DNA of 64,000 bases from Phycisphaerae bacterium (GCA_016782885.1 JADHXQ010000008.1:1-64000); one strand, 5' to 3'; shown: positions 28,578-39,571, counted from the stretch's first letter. Notes: a model not told the origin generated them from the sequence alone. A program made the numbers and translations.

Positions 28578-31500
28578 ATGAAGCGAATACCTGTCGCTGT
28601 ATTGTTGCTGATCGCCGGCGCCGCCCACGCCGCCAATACGGATAAGACACTGGTGTCATGGGTGACGCTGACGGACAAGAACGTCCGGGCCGGATCGGTT
28701 CTCACCGTGCAGGCGGGAGCAGCATTTGACGGGATCATCTTTGCAGAACGTGCCGCGGGCAAATGGATGGCCGGCAGCGACACCTTCAAGCGTTCCGGCG
28801 GTAATCCCAATGCATTCCCGCCAGAAACCGCCGACAAGAAGACGCGGGTCCAGATGGCAATCGTCTACAAGGGCGATCAGATCTCGATCTACCGCGACGG
28901 TAAACTCTACGCCTCGTACAAGACGACGAACATCGATTTGCTGAGCAACAAGGGCAACATCGCCGTATTCGGACTGAGGCATATCGGGGGCGGCGGAAGC
29001 ATTGGCGGGTCGATTGACGATGCGCGTATTTACAGCAAGGCCCTGACCGCCGACGAACTCAAATCTCTGGCGCCGAACAAGGCGTCGTCGATCAAGCCGT
29101 ACGCCTGGTGGGATTTTAACGGCGACAAGATCGTAGACCGCGCCGGACGATATCCGCACAGCAAACTATCCGGCGGAGCGAAACTCGCCGGTGGAAAACT
29201 GGTGCTCGGAAACAATGCGGTGCTCGTGTGCGCCGCGACCAAAGGCGCCGCCAACGCCTCGCGCCGCTCACCAGACCCCCGACCCAAGGGCCCGCACGTG
29301 CTGTTCACCCCGTCGATACCCGAGGACCATCCGAAGACCTGGCTGACATACCACCTGGCGCATACCGGCCCGGATCGGGCGATCCCCGGCGATCCGAACT
29401 GCGCGATCTACTACAAGGGCAAGTACCACCTGCACTACATTTTCCAGAACCACGGGCACTCGTTCGCCCACGTCACCAGCAGCGACATGGTCCATTGGAA
29501 GTGGCGCCCGACCGTGCTCACGCCGCCCAGAACCGGCCACGGCATGTTCAGCGGCACAGCGTTTATGACCAAAGAAGGCAAGCCCGCGATCATCTACCAC
29601 GGAGCGGGCTCGCGCAGGAACCAGATCGCATTCGCACTGGACGACAACCTAGACAAGTGGACCAAAACCACGCCCGTAGAGCCCAAAACCGCCGATAGTA
29701 AGCCGGCGAAGATGCGTCACTGGGACCCGGACTGTTGGATCAGAGGCGATACCTACTACGCCCTGGGCGGAGGGGGAAATCCGACGATCGCAAAATCCAA
29801 AGATCTCAAGGAATGGGAGTTCATCGGCGAGCTTTTGCATCCCGACTTCCCGAAAGATCTCGGCGTCCGCAAGGCCGAAGATATCTCGTGCGCCAACATG
29901 TTCAAGATCGGCGACAAGTGGATGCTGCTATGCATCAGCCATGCACTCGGAGCACGCTACTACCTCGGCGATTTCAAGGGCGATCAGTATCTCCCGCATC
30001 ATCACGCCATGTTAAACTGGGCCAGGTGGGATTTCTTCGCACCCGAATCGCTGCTGACGCCAGACGGGCGGCGAGTGATGTGGGCCTGGTGTACGCCGTG
30101 GGTTAACGGTATGCAGAGAGTCGGGAGGAAGAAGAATTTCGACGCGCTATTCAAAAGCAAACTCCAACCGGGCATCCAATCGCTTCCGCGCGAACTGAGC
30201 CTGCCCAAAGACGGAGTGCTGCGCATAAAACCCCTGCGCGAGCTGGAAAAACTGCGTTACGATCAGAAGCAGGAGAAGAATGTCACCATCAAGAGCGATA
30301 CGGCGCGCACTCTCGAGGGAATCCCCGGCGACACGATGGAACTGGAAATAACCTTCGAGGCGCCGAAGGCCAAAGAATTCGGGATCAAGGTGCTGTGCGC
30401 CAAGGATGGAACCGGCGGTTTTACGATCTCCCACGGCAAGGCAAGCAAGACGCTGACGGTCGAATATATCAATCCGCCTTTCGAGCTGAAAAAAGGCGAG
30501 GACCTGACACTGCGGGTGTTCATCGACAAGAGCATGATCGAAGTCTTCGCCAACAACCGCCAGGCGGCCGTGGCGTGGCACGAATACAGGCCGGGCGAGA
30601 TTTACGCTCAACTGTTCACCAAGGGCGGCGACCTGAAGGTCAAGAGCATCACCGCGTGGAAAATGAAGTCGATCTATCCAAAGCCTTACTCCGACCCGAT
30701 CCATTTCAAACCGAAGCTGCCCACGAAGAAAACCGTCGGCGACGTAATGCCCTTCTACTGGAAAGGTGAATATCATGTTTTCTACCTTACCAATCCCATG
30801 GGCAACAATGATGTAAACTGGGAGCACTGTTCGTCAACCGATCTGGTGAACTGGAAAGAATACCCGCCCGCACTGAAACCCGACAAGAACGATCCCAACG
30901 GGCCCGAAGGCGGGTGCATGTTCACCGGGTGCATCGTCGAGAAGGATGGGACCTTCCACGCATGGTATACAAGTTGGAATCCCAGGAACCCCAAAGGCAG
31001 GGAGTTTCTCTCCCACGCGACCAGTAAGGATCTGATCACCTGGAAAAAGCATCCCGAACACATGATCGCGCCCGATGGAATCCACTACGCCAACCATCGC
31101 ATGCGGGACTTCCGCGATCCGCAAATCTTCTGGAACGAGGAGAAGAAGGAATACTGGATGCACCTTCTGGCCAATGAGGCCAAGCCCCAGCGCGGCCGGG
31201 GGCGCAGGTTCGGACTGCTGACTTCCAAAGACCTGATCAAGTGGACCCAGCAACCGTCGGTGCAACTCGCTGACGGGGTCGGCGGCGACGAGTGCCCCGA
31301 CTACTTCAGGATAGGCGATACGCATTACATACACAGCTGCCGCCTGTATTACTATTCGGACAACATCAACGGGCCGTACAAGCACCCGAAACTGATGCGC
31401 GATCTGGACCGCCCCGGAATCAATGCCGCCAAGCGCGTGTGGGATGGTAAGAGGCACGTATGGTTCGGCGGATGGAGCAGCGGGATAATGCCCGTTCCGC

Positions 31501-31967
31501 GCGAGGTCTACGCAGGCCCCGATGGTCTCCTGTACATGAAGCCCGTTAAAGAGGCGTTGGCGGTCTACAAGAATACGGTGCTGGACCTCTCGGGTAAACC
31601 GCTGCCCAAAGGCGAAGTGGAAGTTCCCGAGCATTACCTGTTGGACGCGATGGTCAAACTCGCGCCAAAGAGCAGTTTCACGCTCGTTCTCGGCGGACAA
31701 TACCGGATGACGCTCGCCCCTGCCGACGGAACGATGTCGCTGATCGGACCGGGTTTCAATCGAACTCGCCCCTGCCCGATCGACACCTCAAAACCGGTGA
31801 AAATTCAGGTATTCACAGAAGGGAAACTCATCGAGTGCTTCATAAACGACCAATTCGCCCAGAGCTGCGTTATCAAGAGCCCCATGAGCGGACAACTCGG
31901 GATCAATGCAGCCGGCGGCGAGGTGGAAATAATCAAAATGGTGATCGCAGAAGGACACCGCCGGTAG
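28578..31967 (+). CDS. Tandem GH32-like protein: LamG-like + two five-bladed-propeller modules
   Basis: N-terminal half paralogous to 26449 gene; second module NNDVNWEHCSSTDLVNWKEYPPAL, MRDFRDPQIFWN, GDECPDYFRIG. Confidence 0.82.
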   Translation: MKRIPVAVLLLIAGAAHAANTDKTLVSWVTLTDKNVRAGSVLTVQAGAAFDGIIFAERAAGKWMAGSDTFKRSGGNPNAFPPETADKKTRVQMAIVYKGDQISIYRDGKLYASYKTTNIDLLSNKGNIAVFGLRHIGGGGSIGGSIDDARIYSKALTADELKSLAPNKASSIKPYAWWDFNGDKIVDRAGRYPHSKLSGGAKLAGGKLVLGNNAVLVCAATKGAANASRRSPDPRPKGPHVLFTPSIPEDHPKTWLTYHLAHTGPDRAIPGDPNCAIYYKGKYHLHYIFQNHGHSFAHVTSSDMVHWKWRPTVLTPPRTGHGMFSGTAFMTKEGKPAIIYHGAGSRRNQIAFALDDNLDKWTKTTPVEPKTADSKPAKMRHWDPDCWIRGDTYYALGGGGNPTIAKSKDLKEWEFIGELLHPDFPKDLGVRKAEDISCANMFKIGDKWMLLCISHALGARYYLGDFKGDQYLPHHHAMLNWARWDFFAPESLLTPDGRRVMWAWCTPWVNGMQRVGRKKNFDALFKSKLQPGIQSLPRELSLPKDGVLRIKPLRELEKLRYDQKQEKNVTIKSDTARTLEGIPGDTMELEITFEAPKAKEFGIKVLCAKDGTGGFTISHGKASKTLTVEYINPPFELKKGEDLTLRVFIDKSMIEVFANNRQAAVAWHEYRPGEIYAQLFTKGGDLKVKSITAWKMKSIYPKPYSDPIHFKPKLPTKKTVGDVMPFYWKGEYHVFYLTNPMGNNDVNWEHCSSTDLVNWKEYPPALKPDKNDPNGPEGGCMFTGCIVEKDGTFHAWYTSWNPRNPKGREFLSHATSKDLITWKKHPEHMIAPDGIHYANHRMRDFRDPQIFWNEEKKEYWMHLLANEAKPQRGRGRRFGLLTSKDLIKWTQQPSVQLADGVGGDECPDYFRIGDTHYIHSCRLYYYSDNINGPYKHPKLMRDLDRPGINAAKRVWDGKRHVWFGGWSSGIMPVPREVYAGPDGLLYMKPVKEALAVYKNTVLDLSGKPLPKGEVEVPEHYLLDAMVKLAPKSSFTLVLGGQYRMTLAPADGTMSLIGPGFNRTRPCPIDTSKPVKIQVFTEGKLIECFINDQFAQSCVIKSPMSGQLGINAAGGEVEIIKMVIAEGHRR

Positions 31968-31998
31968 CATAACGCAAACAATAAGGAAAGAGAAAATA

Positions 31999-32907
31999 AT
32001 GAAGAGCATTACGTCTGCAATCCTGGCCACTGGAGTTTTGTTGTCGCTTGCCGTGTGGTCATACGCCGCCCAGGCGAAAAAGGAACCCGCCCAGGCGGTG
32101 CGCCATGCTTATATTTTCAGCGATATCGGAGCCAAGCGCGTCTTCAAGATGTCAGCCGACGGGAAAATCGAGTGGGAATATCCCGCCGACCAGTGTACGG
32201 ACATCTGGATGCAGAAAAACGGTAATATCCTGATGAGCTTCACCGGCAAGAAACGCGGAGTCCGCGAGGTCTCGCCCGATAAGAAGGTCGTCTGGGAGTA
32301 TCTCACTACCAGCGAGGTCTGGGCCTGTCAGCGTCTTGCCAATGGCAATACGATGATCGGCGAGGGCTCAGCCAGGCGGATCATCGAAGTGAACCCCGCC
32401 GGCAAGATCGTAAAGACTGTTGCGATCCCCTCCGGCGGGAATAAGCACATGGGAATGCGCCACGCGCGGAAGACAGCGGCGGGGACTTATCTGGTCGGGC
32501 TCCTTGCCGACAAGGCCGTTCGCGAGTACGACGCATCCGGCAAGATGATACGCGAGATCAAGGTACCTAACATGGCGTACAGCATGATCCGCCTGAAAAA
32601 CGGGAACACCGTAATCGGATACCGCGATGGGGTAATCGAGGTCGACCCGAAGGATAAAGTCGTCTGGCATCTGACGCAAAAAGACGTGCCGAACATCAAG
32701 CTCTACTGGATATGCTGCATCCAGCGGCTGCCTAATGGGAACACGATCGTCAATAACTGGTTCATGCACAAACGCCGGGCTGGCGGCGTTCCGTTCTTCG
32801 AGGTGACGCCCGACAAGAGGGTGGTTTGGCGGGCGAAAATGCACGAGCGGATGTTCGACCCGACCGCCATCCAGATACTGGATGTAAAAGACACCTCACT
32901 TCGCTGA
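31999..32907 (+). CDS. Secreted beta-propeller (PQQ-like/arylsulfotransferase-like) protein
   Basis: Signal peptide; repeated KIEWEYPADQ..., KKVVWEYLTTSEVWACQRLANGNTMIGEG, RLPNGNTIVNNW. Confidence 0.7.
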   Translation: MKSITSAILATGVLLSLAVWSYAAQAKKEPAQAVRHAYIFSDIGAKRVFKMSADGKIEWEYPADQCTDIWMQKNGNILMSFTGKKRGVREVSPDKKVVWEYLTTSEVWACQRLANGNTMIGEGSARRIIEVNPAGKIVKTVAIPSGGNKHMGMRHARKTAAGTYLVGLLADKAVREYDASGKMIREIKVPNMAYSMIRLKNGNTVIGYRDGVIEVDPKDKVVWHLTQKDVPNIKLYWICCIQRLPNGNTIVNNWFMHKRRAGGVPFFEVTPDKRVVWRAKMHERMFDPTAIQILDVKDTSLR

Positions 32908-34626
32908 TGTGTAGTCGGTCGTGCCTTTGGTCAGCGTAAACTCTCGGCGCTGTTGGCGAAAGGTAATTTCATAGTCGCCATAGAAACCGACAAAGTTAAC
33001 GCGCCCGTGCGAGTCAGTGGTCAGAGAAACGTCGGTGGTCCACATCGGCAGGTTGACAAGAACCCGATTTCGCACGCCGGTCAACTGCTGCCACACCATA
33101 CCGCAAGGGGTGACTTTCCATTCGGCGTCCACCAGCGCACCAGCGGGAGCCACGGACCACATGCGCGGCGACCAGAAGCCCCAATTGATAAACGTGGTCA
33201 TCTTCTCGTGGCCGAAACAGAGGCGCAAGGTCTCGGCGAGAATGTCCGCCGCACGCTGCGGCGTCGGGGCGCCGCTGCGCTGCACGCCGAATTCAGTCAT
33301 CGAAAGCGGGAGATCGGCGGTGGCGAGGTTGTGCAGAACCTGCGCGATCCGCGAGGGGCTGTGTGGGACGCGCAGTTTGGGCGGGGCGCCGTCCACCGCG
33401 TAATACTGGATACCAATCCCGTCGACCGCGCCGCCGGCGTTGCGGAGCGCTTCGATGTGTTTCCGATACCAATTGGCGTAGGGATCTTTGATCGAGCGAG
33501 ACCCCTGAAGAACGTCGTATTCATTCGGAACGATACGCGGCGAAGCCCCGGCGGCGATTGCGGCGGCTTTGACCTCGTTGTAAATGCCCGCCACGCCCTT
33601 GAGGCCGTAAATCCGACGATACATCGGGCGGTGTGCGCCCTCGTTGATGACGTCCAATTCGTAATATCGCCGGGCGCGATCCCGGACGAGATATCCAATG
33701 CGCTCACTGATCTCGGCGCGCAGATCAGCTTTGGCGGCGTCGCGCAGGGCCTGGCTGGTTCCGTTGATGGTCCGGTTTTGAAGAGCATCGACCCAGCCGG
33801 GCTCAAAAACATCCCACAACACGCCGTGCATTCGTACACGCTTGCCGTTGAGTTCGGCGAACTTCATGATGCTGTCGAGGTCATCGAGCGTGACCCGGTC
33901 GCGCACACGTTCGTTGGGGGTCCACTTGCCCGCATTCTCGGGTACAACCGTGTTGAAGTTTTCGATGACAAAGTTACGGTAGTGGATGTCATTTGTATCC
34001 GGTCCGGTAACCCATGAGGATGTGGACAGACAGGTGCCAAAGTTAAACGCGTGGCGTTTCAGGCGAATGCGCACTGGCGTGTTGGCGATGGGTCGCTTGT
34101 CGACCGTAAGCGTCAGGCAAGCCGGGCCCCTGCGAAAGTGATCTATGTAAGTGTCCGCCGCAGCGAGAGCGTTGGCGCTGGGATCCGTGTTCAGCACAGC
34201 AGCTCCGGCGATTGTAAGGTCGCGGACATCGATCGCCAGTGGCCGGCGATTGACGTTTTCCACACGAATGCAGTACGTGCCGGCCGGCAGCGTCCAGGTC
34301 TGCGTATGCGAACTGTAGTTGCCGCCGACCGCGTTTACCAGCCAACTCGCCGCGAAATCGGCGACGCGGAGCACCAGCTTGGGCGCGGGAGCCTCCGGGC
34401 TGGTTTTCGAGGCGCGGATGGTAAACGAGACCTCGCCAGCGGCAGCAAGATGGATATAGGCGCCGACAAACCCATTCTCGTTGAGGCGCCATGCATTGTC
34501 CTCGCACGGAGTACCCGTCGAACGATAGGGCAACGAGTTCCCATCAAGCGTCGTTTGGAGCCCTGCCGGAGAAACGCACGAAACGCACAACAATGCAACG
34601 CCGAGGAGCATGATAAAACTTCGCAT
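32896..34626 (-). CDS. Glycoside hydrolase family 10 (xylanase-like) with N-terminal CBM-like domain
   Basis: FNTVVPENAGKW, GKRVRMHGVLWDV, YYELDVINEGAHR, LSMTEFGVQ; signal peptide. Confidence 0.82.
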   Translation of the reverse strand: MRSFIMLLGVALLCVSCVSPAGLQTTLDGNSLPYRSTGTPCEDNAWRLNENGFVGAYIHLAAAGEVSFTIRASKTSPEAPAPKLVLRVADFAASWLVNAVGGNYSSHTQTWTLPAGTYCIRVENVNRRPLAIDVRDLTIAGAAVLNTDPSANALAAADTYIDHFRRGPACLTLTVDKRPIANTPVRIRLKRHAFNFGTCLSTSSWVTGPDTNDIHYRNFVIENFNTVVPENAGKWTPNERVRDRVTLDDLDSIMKFAELNGKRVRMHGVLWDVFEPGWVDALQNRTINGTSQALRDAAKADLRAEISERIGYLVRDRARRYYELDVINEGAHRPMYRRIYGLKGVAGIYNEVKAAAIAAGASPRIVPNEYDVLQGSRSIKDPYANWYRKHIEALRNAGGAVDGIGIQYYAVDGAPPKLRVPHSPSRIAQVLHNLATADLPLSMTEFGVQRSGAPTPQRAADILAETLRLCFGHEKMTTFINWGFWSPRMWSVAPAGALVDAEWKVTPCGMVWQQLTGVRNRVLVNLPMWTTDVSLTTDSHGRVNFVGFYGDYEITFRQQRREFTLTKGTTDYTSAK

Positions 34627-34676
34627 AACTAACCGTTACAGACTTTCTTGCATAATGATATCGCCTGAATACCGCC

Positions 34677-36107
34677 CTATTTTTTCGCCGGGGCGGGGAT
34701 TGTTGTTTTGCTTCGGTCTACGGAGATGCCGAGGGATTGGAACCATTTGAAGAGGTCTCTTCCAGCCGCGATGCTCAGGACGGCTACGGAGTCGTGGGCA
34801 GTGTAGCGTTTTAGTTGTTTTGTATCGGCGAGCTTTCGTTTGGCCCGGAAGTAGCGGGCCAGGATGTCAGGGGTTTCCTTGCGGAGCTGCTCCCATATCC
34901 ACATGGGCTTGGCCATGACCACCGAGTGGGGGATGTTCTTTCCGGCGGCGAGGTCGTACTTCTTCATGTCCGGGTCGTGGCGGCGGGCACCTTTGATCCA
35001 ACCGGCAAGCGTCTTTTCGGCCTCGGTCTTGTAGCCCAGTTCTCGCCCGAGTTGAATGCCCACGTACGTCGCGATGCCCTCGTTCCAGAGCGGCTCGGTG
35101 AACGGGTGGACCCACGAGTGAGTCGCCTCGTGCCCGATCAGTTCGACCATACCGTACCGCTTCCTGGGGAAGCCGCCCCACCACGTGCCCAGGCCGATCG
35201 CCCTCCCGCTGGAAAAACCACCACCACCGGTTGGAAGGAGGATCAGGGTTGCGAGCATACCTTTGGACGGCGGCACACCCAGGATACGCTCCTGCACGGG
35301 AAGGCACTTACGGTAGATCTTGAATATCTCGTCGGCCATCGGCTGCATGTACTCGCTGCAGCGGATCTCGAGCCCACCGTGTTTGACAATCATCTCGGCG
35401 CGGTGATGCCTGGGGCGGCGCTTCGGGTCAACCGTCTTACCACCCGCCAGATCGGCAAGAAGCGGTGATAGCCATTCGGCGTTGATGGGGTCCTTGGCGT
35501 TGGGCTGCCTGCCGGATATCCCACGAGTGGAGAGCAACAGCTTGCCCTTGCCGACTTTCGTGCGGGCCATTACGGGGCGCCCGGCCGCGTCCTGGATCAG
35601 CACATCCCAGGTCCTGGCGCCGGCCATGCTGATCGTTTTACCGCCGTAGCTCTTGATCGCTTTGCCCTTCAATTCACCGAGACCGACAACGGGGCTCTTG
35701 GCGCCCTAGTTTACGAACCGGGCTCCGAACACCTTGGCAAGTGCGTTCAGCGTGTAGGTTTTCTCGTCGCGGAACAGTGCGTAGTCGCCCAGCACGATCA
35801 CGCCGCCGCCGGAGTCAAGAAACGCCTTGATCGCGGCGATATCCTTCGGCGTGTACTTGCACGACGATGCGCCGGACTGCAGGACCACCAGGTTCACGCT
35901 GTCGAAGTCGAACTTGTGCAGCGTGCCCCAGTTCTGCACGCTCGCGTTGCCCTTGCCGGCGAGGTAATTCCGCGCGAATCGCCCGTCGAAGTAAAACGAA
36001 AACTCATGCGAAATATCGACCACGGAATAGATCGGACCGGCCGAAACGGTCGCGGTGGCCGCAAACGAAACGATTATCGCACAAATCACGAGACGGTTAC
36101 TGTTCAT
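34677..36107 (-). pseudogene. Secreted gluzincin-like metallopeptidase (HEATH...NEGIATY) interrupted by one in-frame TAG
   Basis: 35706-36107 and 34677-35672 share a frame; TAG at 35706-35708 lies between ...GARFVN and GAKSPVVGLGELKG...; GHEATHSWVHPFTEPLWNEGIATYVG. Confidence 0.75.
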
Positions 36108-36158
36108 GCGAATCTCCTGGATGAGAGTTGTAAGCCGGGCTTTCCCGGATCGGACCCG

Positions 36159-36800
36159 TCAGTCGGTGTCGGCGATAACGACCGTCTTTGCCTCGAAGGT
36201 GACGGTTGTCTTCTCGTCATACTGGCCTTTTGCTGTCCCGGCCAGAGTGAGTTGTCCGCCGGTCTGGAGGCCGTCGAGTTTCAGAGTCTTGACGGTCGAT
36301 TCAAGCGGCACACCGTTTGTGCTGCCGGCGGCGGCCCAGTTGCGGATGAGCAAGCTGCACCGCTCGATATCTTCGGTCGTGTGTGACTGGCTGTCCTCCT
36401 TGAACCGGATCCTCAGGCCAAAGGTTGGTTTGTGCGGCCAGTTCTGGGGATCGTGCCCTTTGGCCCCTGAATTCACCGATCCGGGGGACTCGCCTTTCAG
36501 GAGGGCGGCCTTCTGTTCCTTCGTGAGTTTATACGGGTAGAAATGGACCTCCATCAGTTTCGCACCTGGCCTCAATATGCCGACGGCACTGCAGAACTCA
36601 AGCGTCTTGCCCTTGAATGTCAGTGTGGCTTTACCGTCTTCGGTAAAAGTGGGAAGATCCTTTGGAGGCTGTTGAGCTTCCTGGTCGTCGCCCTGCTCGT
36701 CCGGTTGATCTGATGAACACCCCGGGAACATAACTACTGCCGACAGGAAACAACCGGCCACCAGGAACTTCGCTAACGCCAAGTCACGTTTCTTCATCAT
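36159..36800 (-). CDS. Predicted lipoprotein
   Basis: Lipobox VMFPGCSSD, acidic linker, AGGTGA RBS. Confidence 0.7.
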   Translation of the reverse strand: MMKKRDLALAKFLVAGCFLSAVVMFPGCSSDQPDEQGDDQEAQQPPKDLPTFTEDGKATLTFKGKTLEFCSAVGILRPGAKLMEVHFYPYKLTKEQKAALLKGESPGSVNSGAKGHDPQNWPHKPTFGLRIRFKEDSQSHTTEDIERCSLLIRNWAAAGSTNGVPLESTVKTLKLDGLQTGGQLTLAGTAKGQYDEKTTVTFEAKTVVIADTD

Positions 36801-36954
36801 GTCACCTCATGAGGTTGTGTCGGGATCATTTTCCCGACGTTTTCTGGATCGCCTCTCTCACCGTCCCGACGCACATCGAGATCGCAGGGCATTCAACGTG
36901 ATTGTATCCAATGCGGCACACCGGGCAAACTGAATCTGAGGTCTGTTCGACAGA

Positions 36955-39540
36955 TTACCATTCTATCAGGATGATGTCGGTGAGACCAAGGTCCACCGTG
37001 AACGTAACCTTGTGGGGATACTGCGGGAGCGACAAAACTGCGGCCGGCGCGGTGGAGGTGAACTTCAACTGACCCGAAGTTACCGATTTGACTCTCTTCG
37101 GCGGGCGAGGATTCGGTATCCTCAGCGTCACCTTGAGGTTCTTGATCGGCTGGTAGGTGAAGTTCGCCAGCACCAGTGCGGTCCCCGCCTTTGCGTCGTA
37201 GAGCCCGGTCTCGACTACCGGATGGGACAGTTCGATAAGTCTCGGCGCCTTGGCGAGCGTAGCCTGGCGGTTGATAAACTCGCGCTGCGCAGCGGGCCAC
37301 TTCTCTTTGAGTTCGGCGGGAACGAATTTCGCGTCCTTGGCGTACGAGATCGCCGGGCACGTTGCGGTATAGACGCTCGCCCCCTTCCCAAAGTACGTCC
37401 TCACGACGGCCGGTGAACCGTCGGTGAACTCGCCCTCGATCTTTACCGTCGGAGCCGGTTCGATCGGCGTCTTGATCCCGATGGCGCCGAAGGAAGCCTT
37501 GGGCTTCATCCGCACCTTGTCGATGAACTTCATCCCGTTCAGCGCACCGCGGATGTGATACCGACCGGGCTGGACGACTACCTCGCCTTTCGGGCGAATA
37601 CCGAAAACCTTTTCGAGTCCAACAACCGGTTCATCGAATTCATTTCGGCTGCCGGCGGCGCACGATCCGTATATGTGTCCGCCGCGAATGACCCACTCTA
37701 CTATCTTCGACACAGCCCGTCCGCTGATGCACGGGTCGGTCACGTAAAGCACCTGGTACTCGCCAAGCCGCCCGGCTGCCACGTCCTCCTCGGTGACCAT
37801 ATCCACAAGGAACTGCCCGTGGGTCAGCGAAAGGTACGTCAGGCGCCGTTCGAGCATGTGTATGTATCCAAACGGCTGCCACAGGTCCGACGAGATGCTG
37901 TAGAGCAGCGCGACTTTCGTGCGCCTCTGCGCCCCCGACGCGATGATATGCTCGGCGGCCGCAAGCTGGCGCGCAACGCTCGCCACGCCGTCGTAGGCGC
38001 TCCGCAGATCCGACCAGTAGTTCTCAGTGCTGGTGGCCGTCGGGCCGTAGGTCCAGTAGAAAAAATGTTTGGCGCCCTGGCAGAGCGCCGAAGCGGTCTT
38101 GAGGCGGAGGTTCGTCTCGTCGCTCGGCGTGATCCACGCGATGGTGGGGATCGGTTCGTGTCGGCCTCTACTTCCGCTGCGGAAGATCGCCGCCTGGAAC
38201 CCCATGAGTTGGAAACCCTCCCACGTCGCGTTCGGCCCGTACATGTACTGCAGGCCCATCCAGTCTTCGATTCCGATCAGATCGACCGCGCCGCTGCGGG
38301 CGATGTCGAACCAGTCAGCCGCCAGCGGCGAACCGCCCCACGCAGGATTGGGCGTCATGCCCATGCCCAGACCCGAGCCGGCGAAATACGGGTGGTCAGC
38401 CACCAGCGTCGAGGTCAGCAACTCCTTTCCAAAGTACTTATGCACCGCCTCGCTATTCCATTGCAATCGTTCGGTAATCGCATGCTGCCGGAATCGGGAA
38501 GTGTAGTAAAACATGCGGCGCGCGGCGCGGTCGTTTATCTTGCGCGCGGCCGTGAGAGCCTTTGGGGTCTCAATTGGAATAACGTCGCTGAGCTTGCTTA
38601 CGCCCAACTCGCCCGGCCGGATCTTCGTAACCTCCAGCCATTTGTGGAAGTTCGCCAACGCTTGCTTGTCGCTTCCGATCGGCGGGCGACAGATGATCTC
38701 GTCGGAGAATCCGAACGGAACGCCGGGTGAGTATTTCTCCTTGCTCCGCTGGGCCTGTGTCTTCATCGATTCGTTGATTTTCTCACGAGTGGCGGCCGGG
38801 CCGAACATGACCCGATGCGTATGGGCGGGCTTTCGCAGGGCGAATTTCTCGCTCATTTCCGGGCGCTGGTTGCCCACTACGTTGAAGCCCAGCAGCCAGA
38901 GGACCTCTGCCTCTTTGAGATTCAGCTCGGGCCTCTGGGGCGACCAGAAGCTGGTCTGGATGATGAGGTTTTTGGGCGAAACTCGTTTTCCTCCGGTGGC
39001 CTTTTTCGCCCATGCCAGGCGGCGTGCGGTCATTTGCGAAGCCGTCTCGTAGCTCGCCGCATCGGCTTTCGGGTCCGGCGAGATAAGGAAACTCGTCAGC
39101 GATCCGGTGTACGATTCTTTCAGCCGCTTGACTACCGCATCGGCCGACGGTCTGGTCGCAATCTCGATCACGACGCTCCGTTTGTCGGACGGCATGTCGG
39201 TTAGAAAATCGGCTGTGACGTTGGGGAACTCCGCCACGCCGCCGGCGCGGTTCATCCGTCCGTGAAACCGCTTGCCCGCGTGGGCGGCGAAGTCCATCCA
39301 TTCGGTAAACTCACCGGCTGCGGCGCGGGCGGACTTGTTCTTGTCCGCCCCGGCCGGCCAGACGCCTTTGGGCAGATACCACGGGCTCTTGTGGATGTAT
39401 CCGCCCAGGCGGACGAACCAGGCGGTCTTCGCGGGTGAGAGGAGCTTGAAGCGGACGTACACTCCGTCCGCGGACTTAATCGCCTGGCCCGAAGCTATCG
39501 AAGCCGACAGGAACACGAGTAAAATGGCTGACTTTCGCAT
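36955..39540 (-). CDS. Large secreted protein, possible glycoside hydrolase-like with C-terminal beta-sandwich
   Basis: 861 aa with signal peptide; class-I-glutamine-amidotransferase-like segment EYQVLYVTDPCISGRAVSKIVEWVIRGGHIYGSCAAGSRNEF; family not securely recognised. Confidence 0.6.
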   Translation of the reverse strand: MRKSAILLVFLSASIASGQAIKSADGVYVRFKLLSPAKTAWFVRLGGYIHKSPWYLPKGVWPAGADKNKSARAAAGEFTEWMDFAAHAGKRFHGRMNRAGGVAEFPNVTADFLTDMPSDKRSVVIEIATRPSADAVVKRLKESYTGSLTSFLISPDPKADAASYETASQMTARRLAWAKKATGGKRVSPKNLIIQTSFWSPQRPELNLKEAEVLWLLGFNVVGNQRPEMSEKFALRKPAHTHRVMFGPAATREKINESMKTQAQRSKEKYSPGVPFGFSDEIICRPPIGSDKQALANFHKWLEVTKIRPGELGVSKLSDVIPIETPKALTAARKINDRAARRMFYYTSRFRQHAITERLQWNSEAVHKYFGKELLTSTLVADHPYFAGSGLGMGMTPNPAWGGSPLAADWFDIARSGAVDLIGIEDWMGLQYMYGPNATWEGFQLMGFQAAIFRSGSRGRHEPIPTIAWITPSDETNLRLKTASALCQGAKHFFYWTYGPTATSTENYWSDLRSAYDGVASVARQLAAAEHIIASGAQRRTKVALLYSISSDLWQPFGYIHMLERRLTYLSLTHGQFLVDMVTEEDVAAGRLGEYQVLYVTDPCISGRAVSKIVEWVIRGGHIYGSCAAGSRNEFDEPVVGLEKVFGIRPKGEVVVQPGRYHIRGALNGMKFIDKVRMKPKASFGAIGIKTPIEPAPTVKIEGEFTDGSPAVVRTYFGKGASVYTATCPAISYAKDAKFVPAELKEKWPAAQREFINRQATLAKAPRLIELSHPVVETGLYDAKAGTALVLANFTYQPIKNLKVTLRIPNPRPPKRVKSVTSGQLKFTSTAPAAVLSLPQYPHKVTFTVDLGLTDIILIEW

Positions 39541-39571
39541 TTGATCTCCCGGTGACTCGGCGCATAAAAAG

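Noticed and set aside
36805-36838. Hairpin GTCGGGA-TCATTT-TCCCGAC and palindrome CCTCATGAGG before the 36800 lipoprotein start
   Set aside because: Short structures; no evidence for terminator or riboswitch function without comparative data
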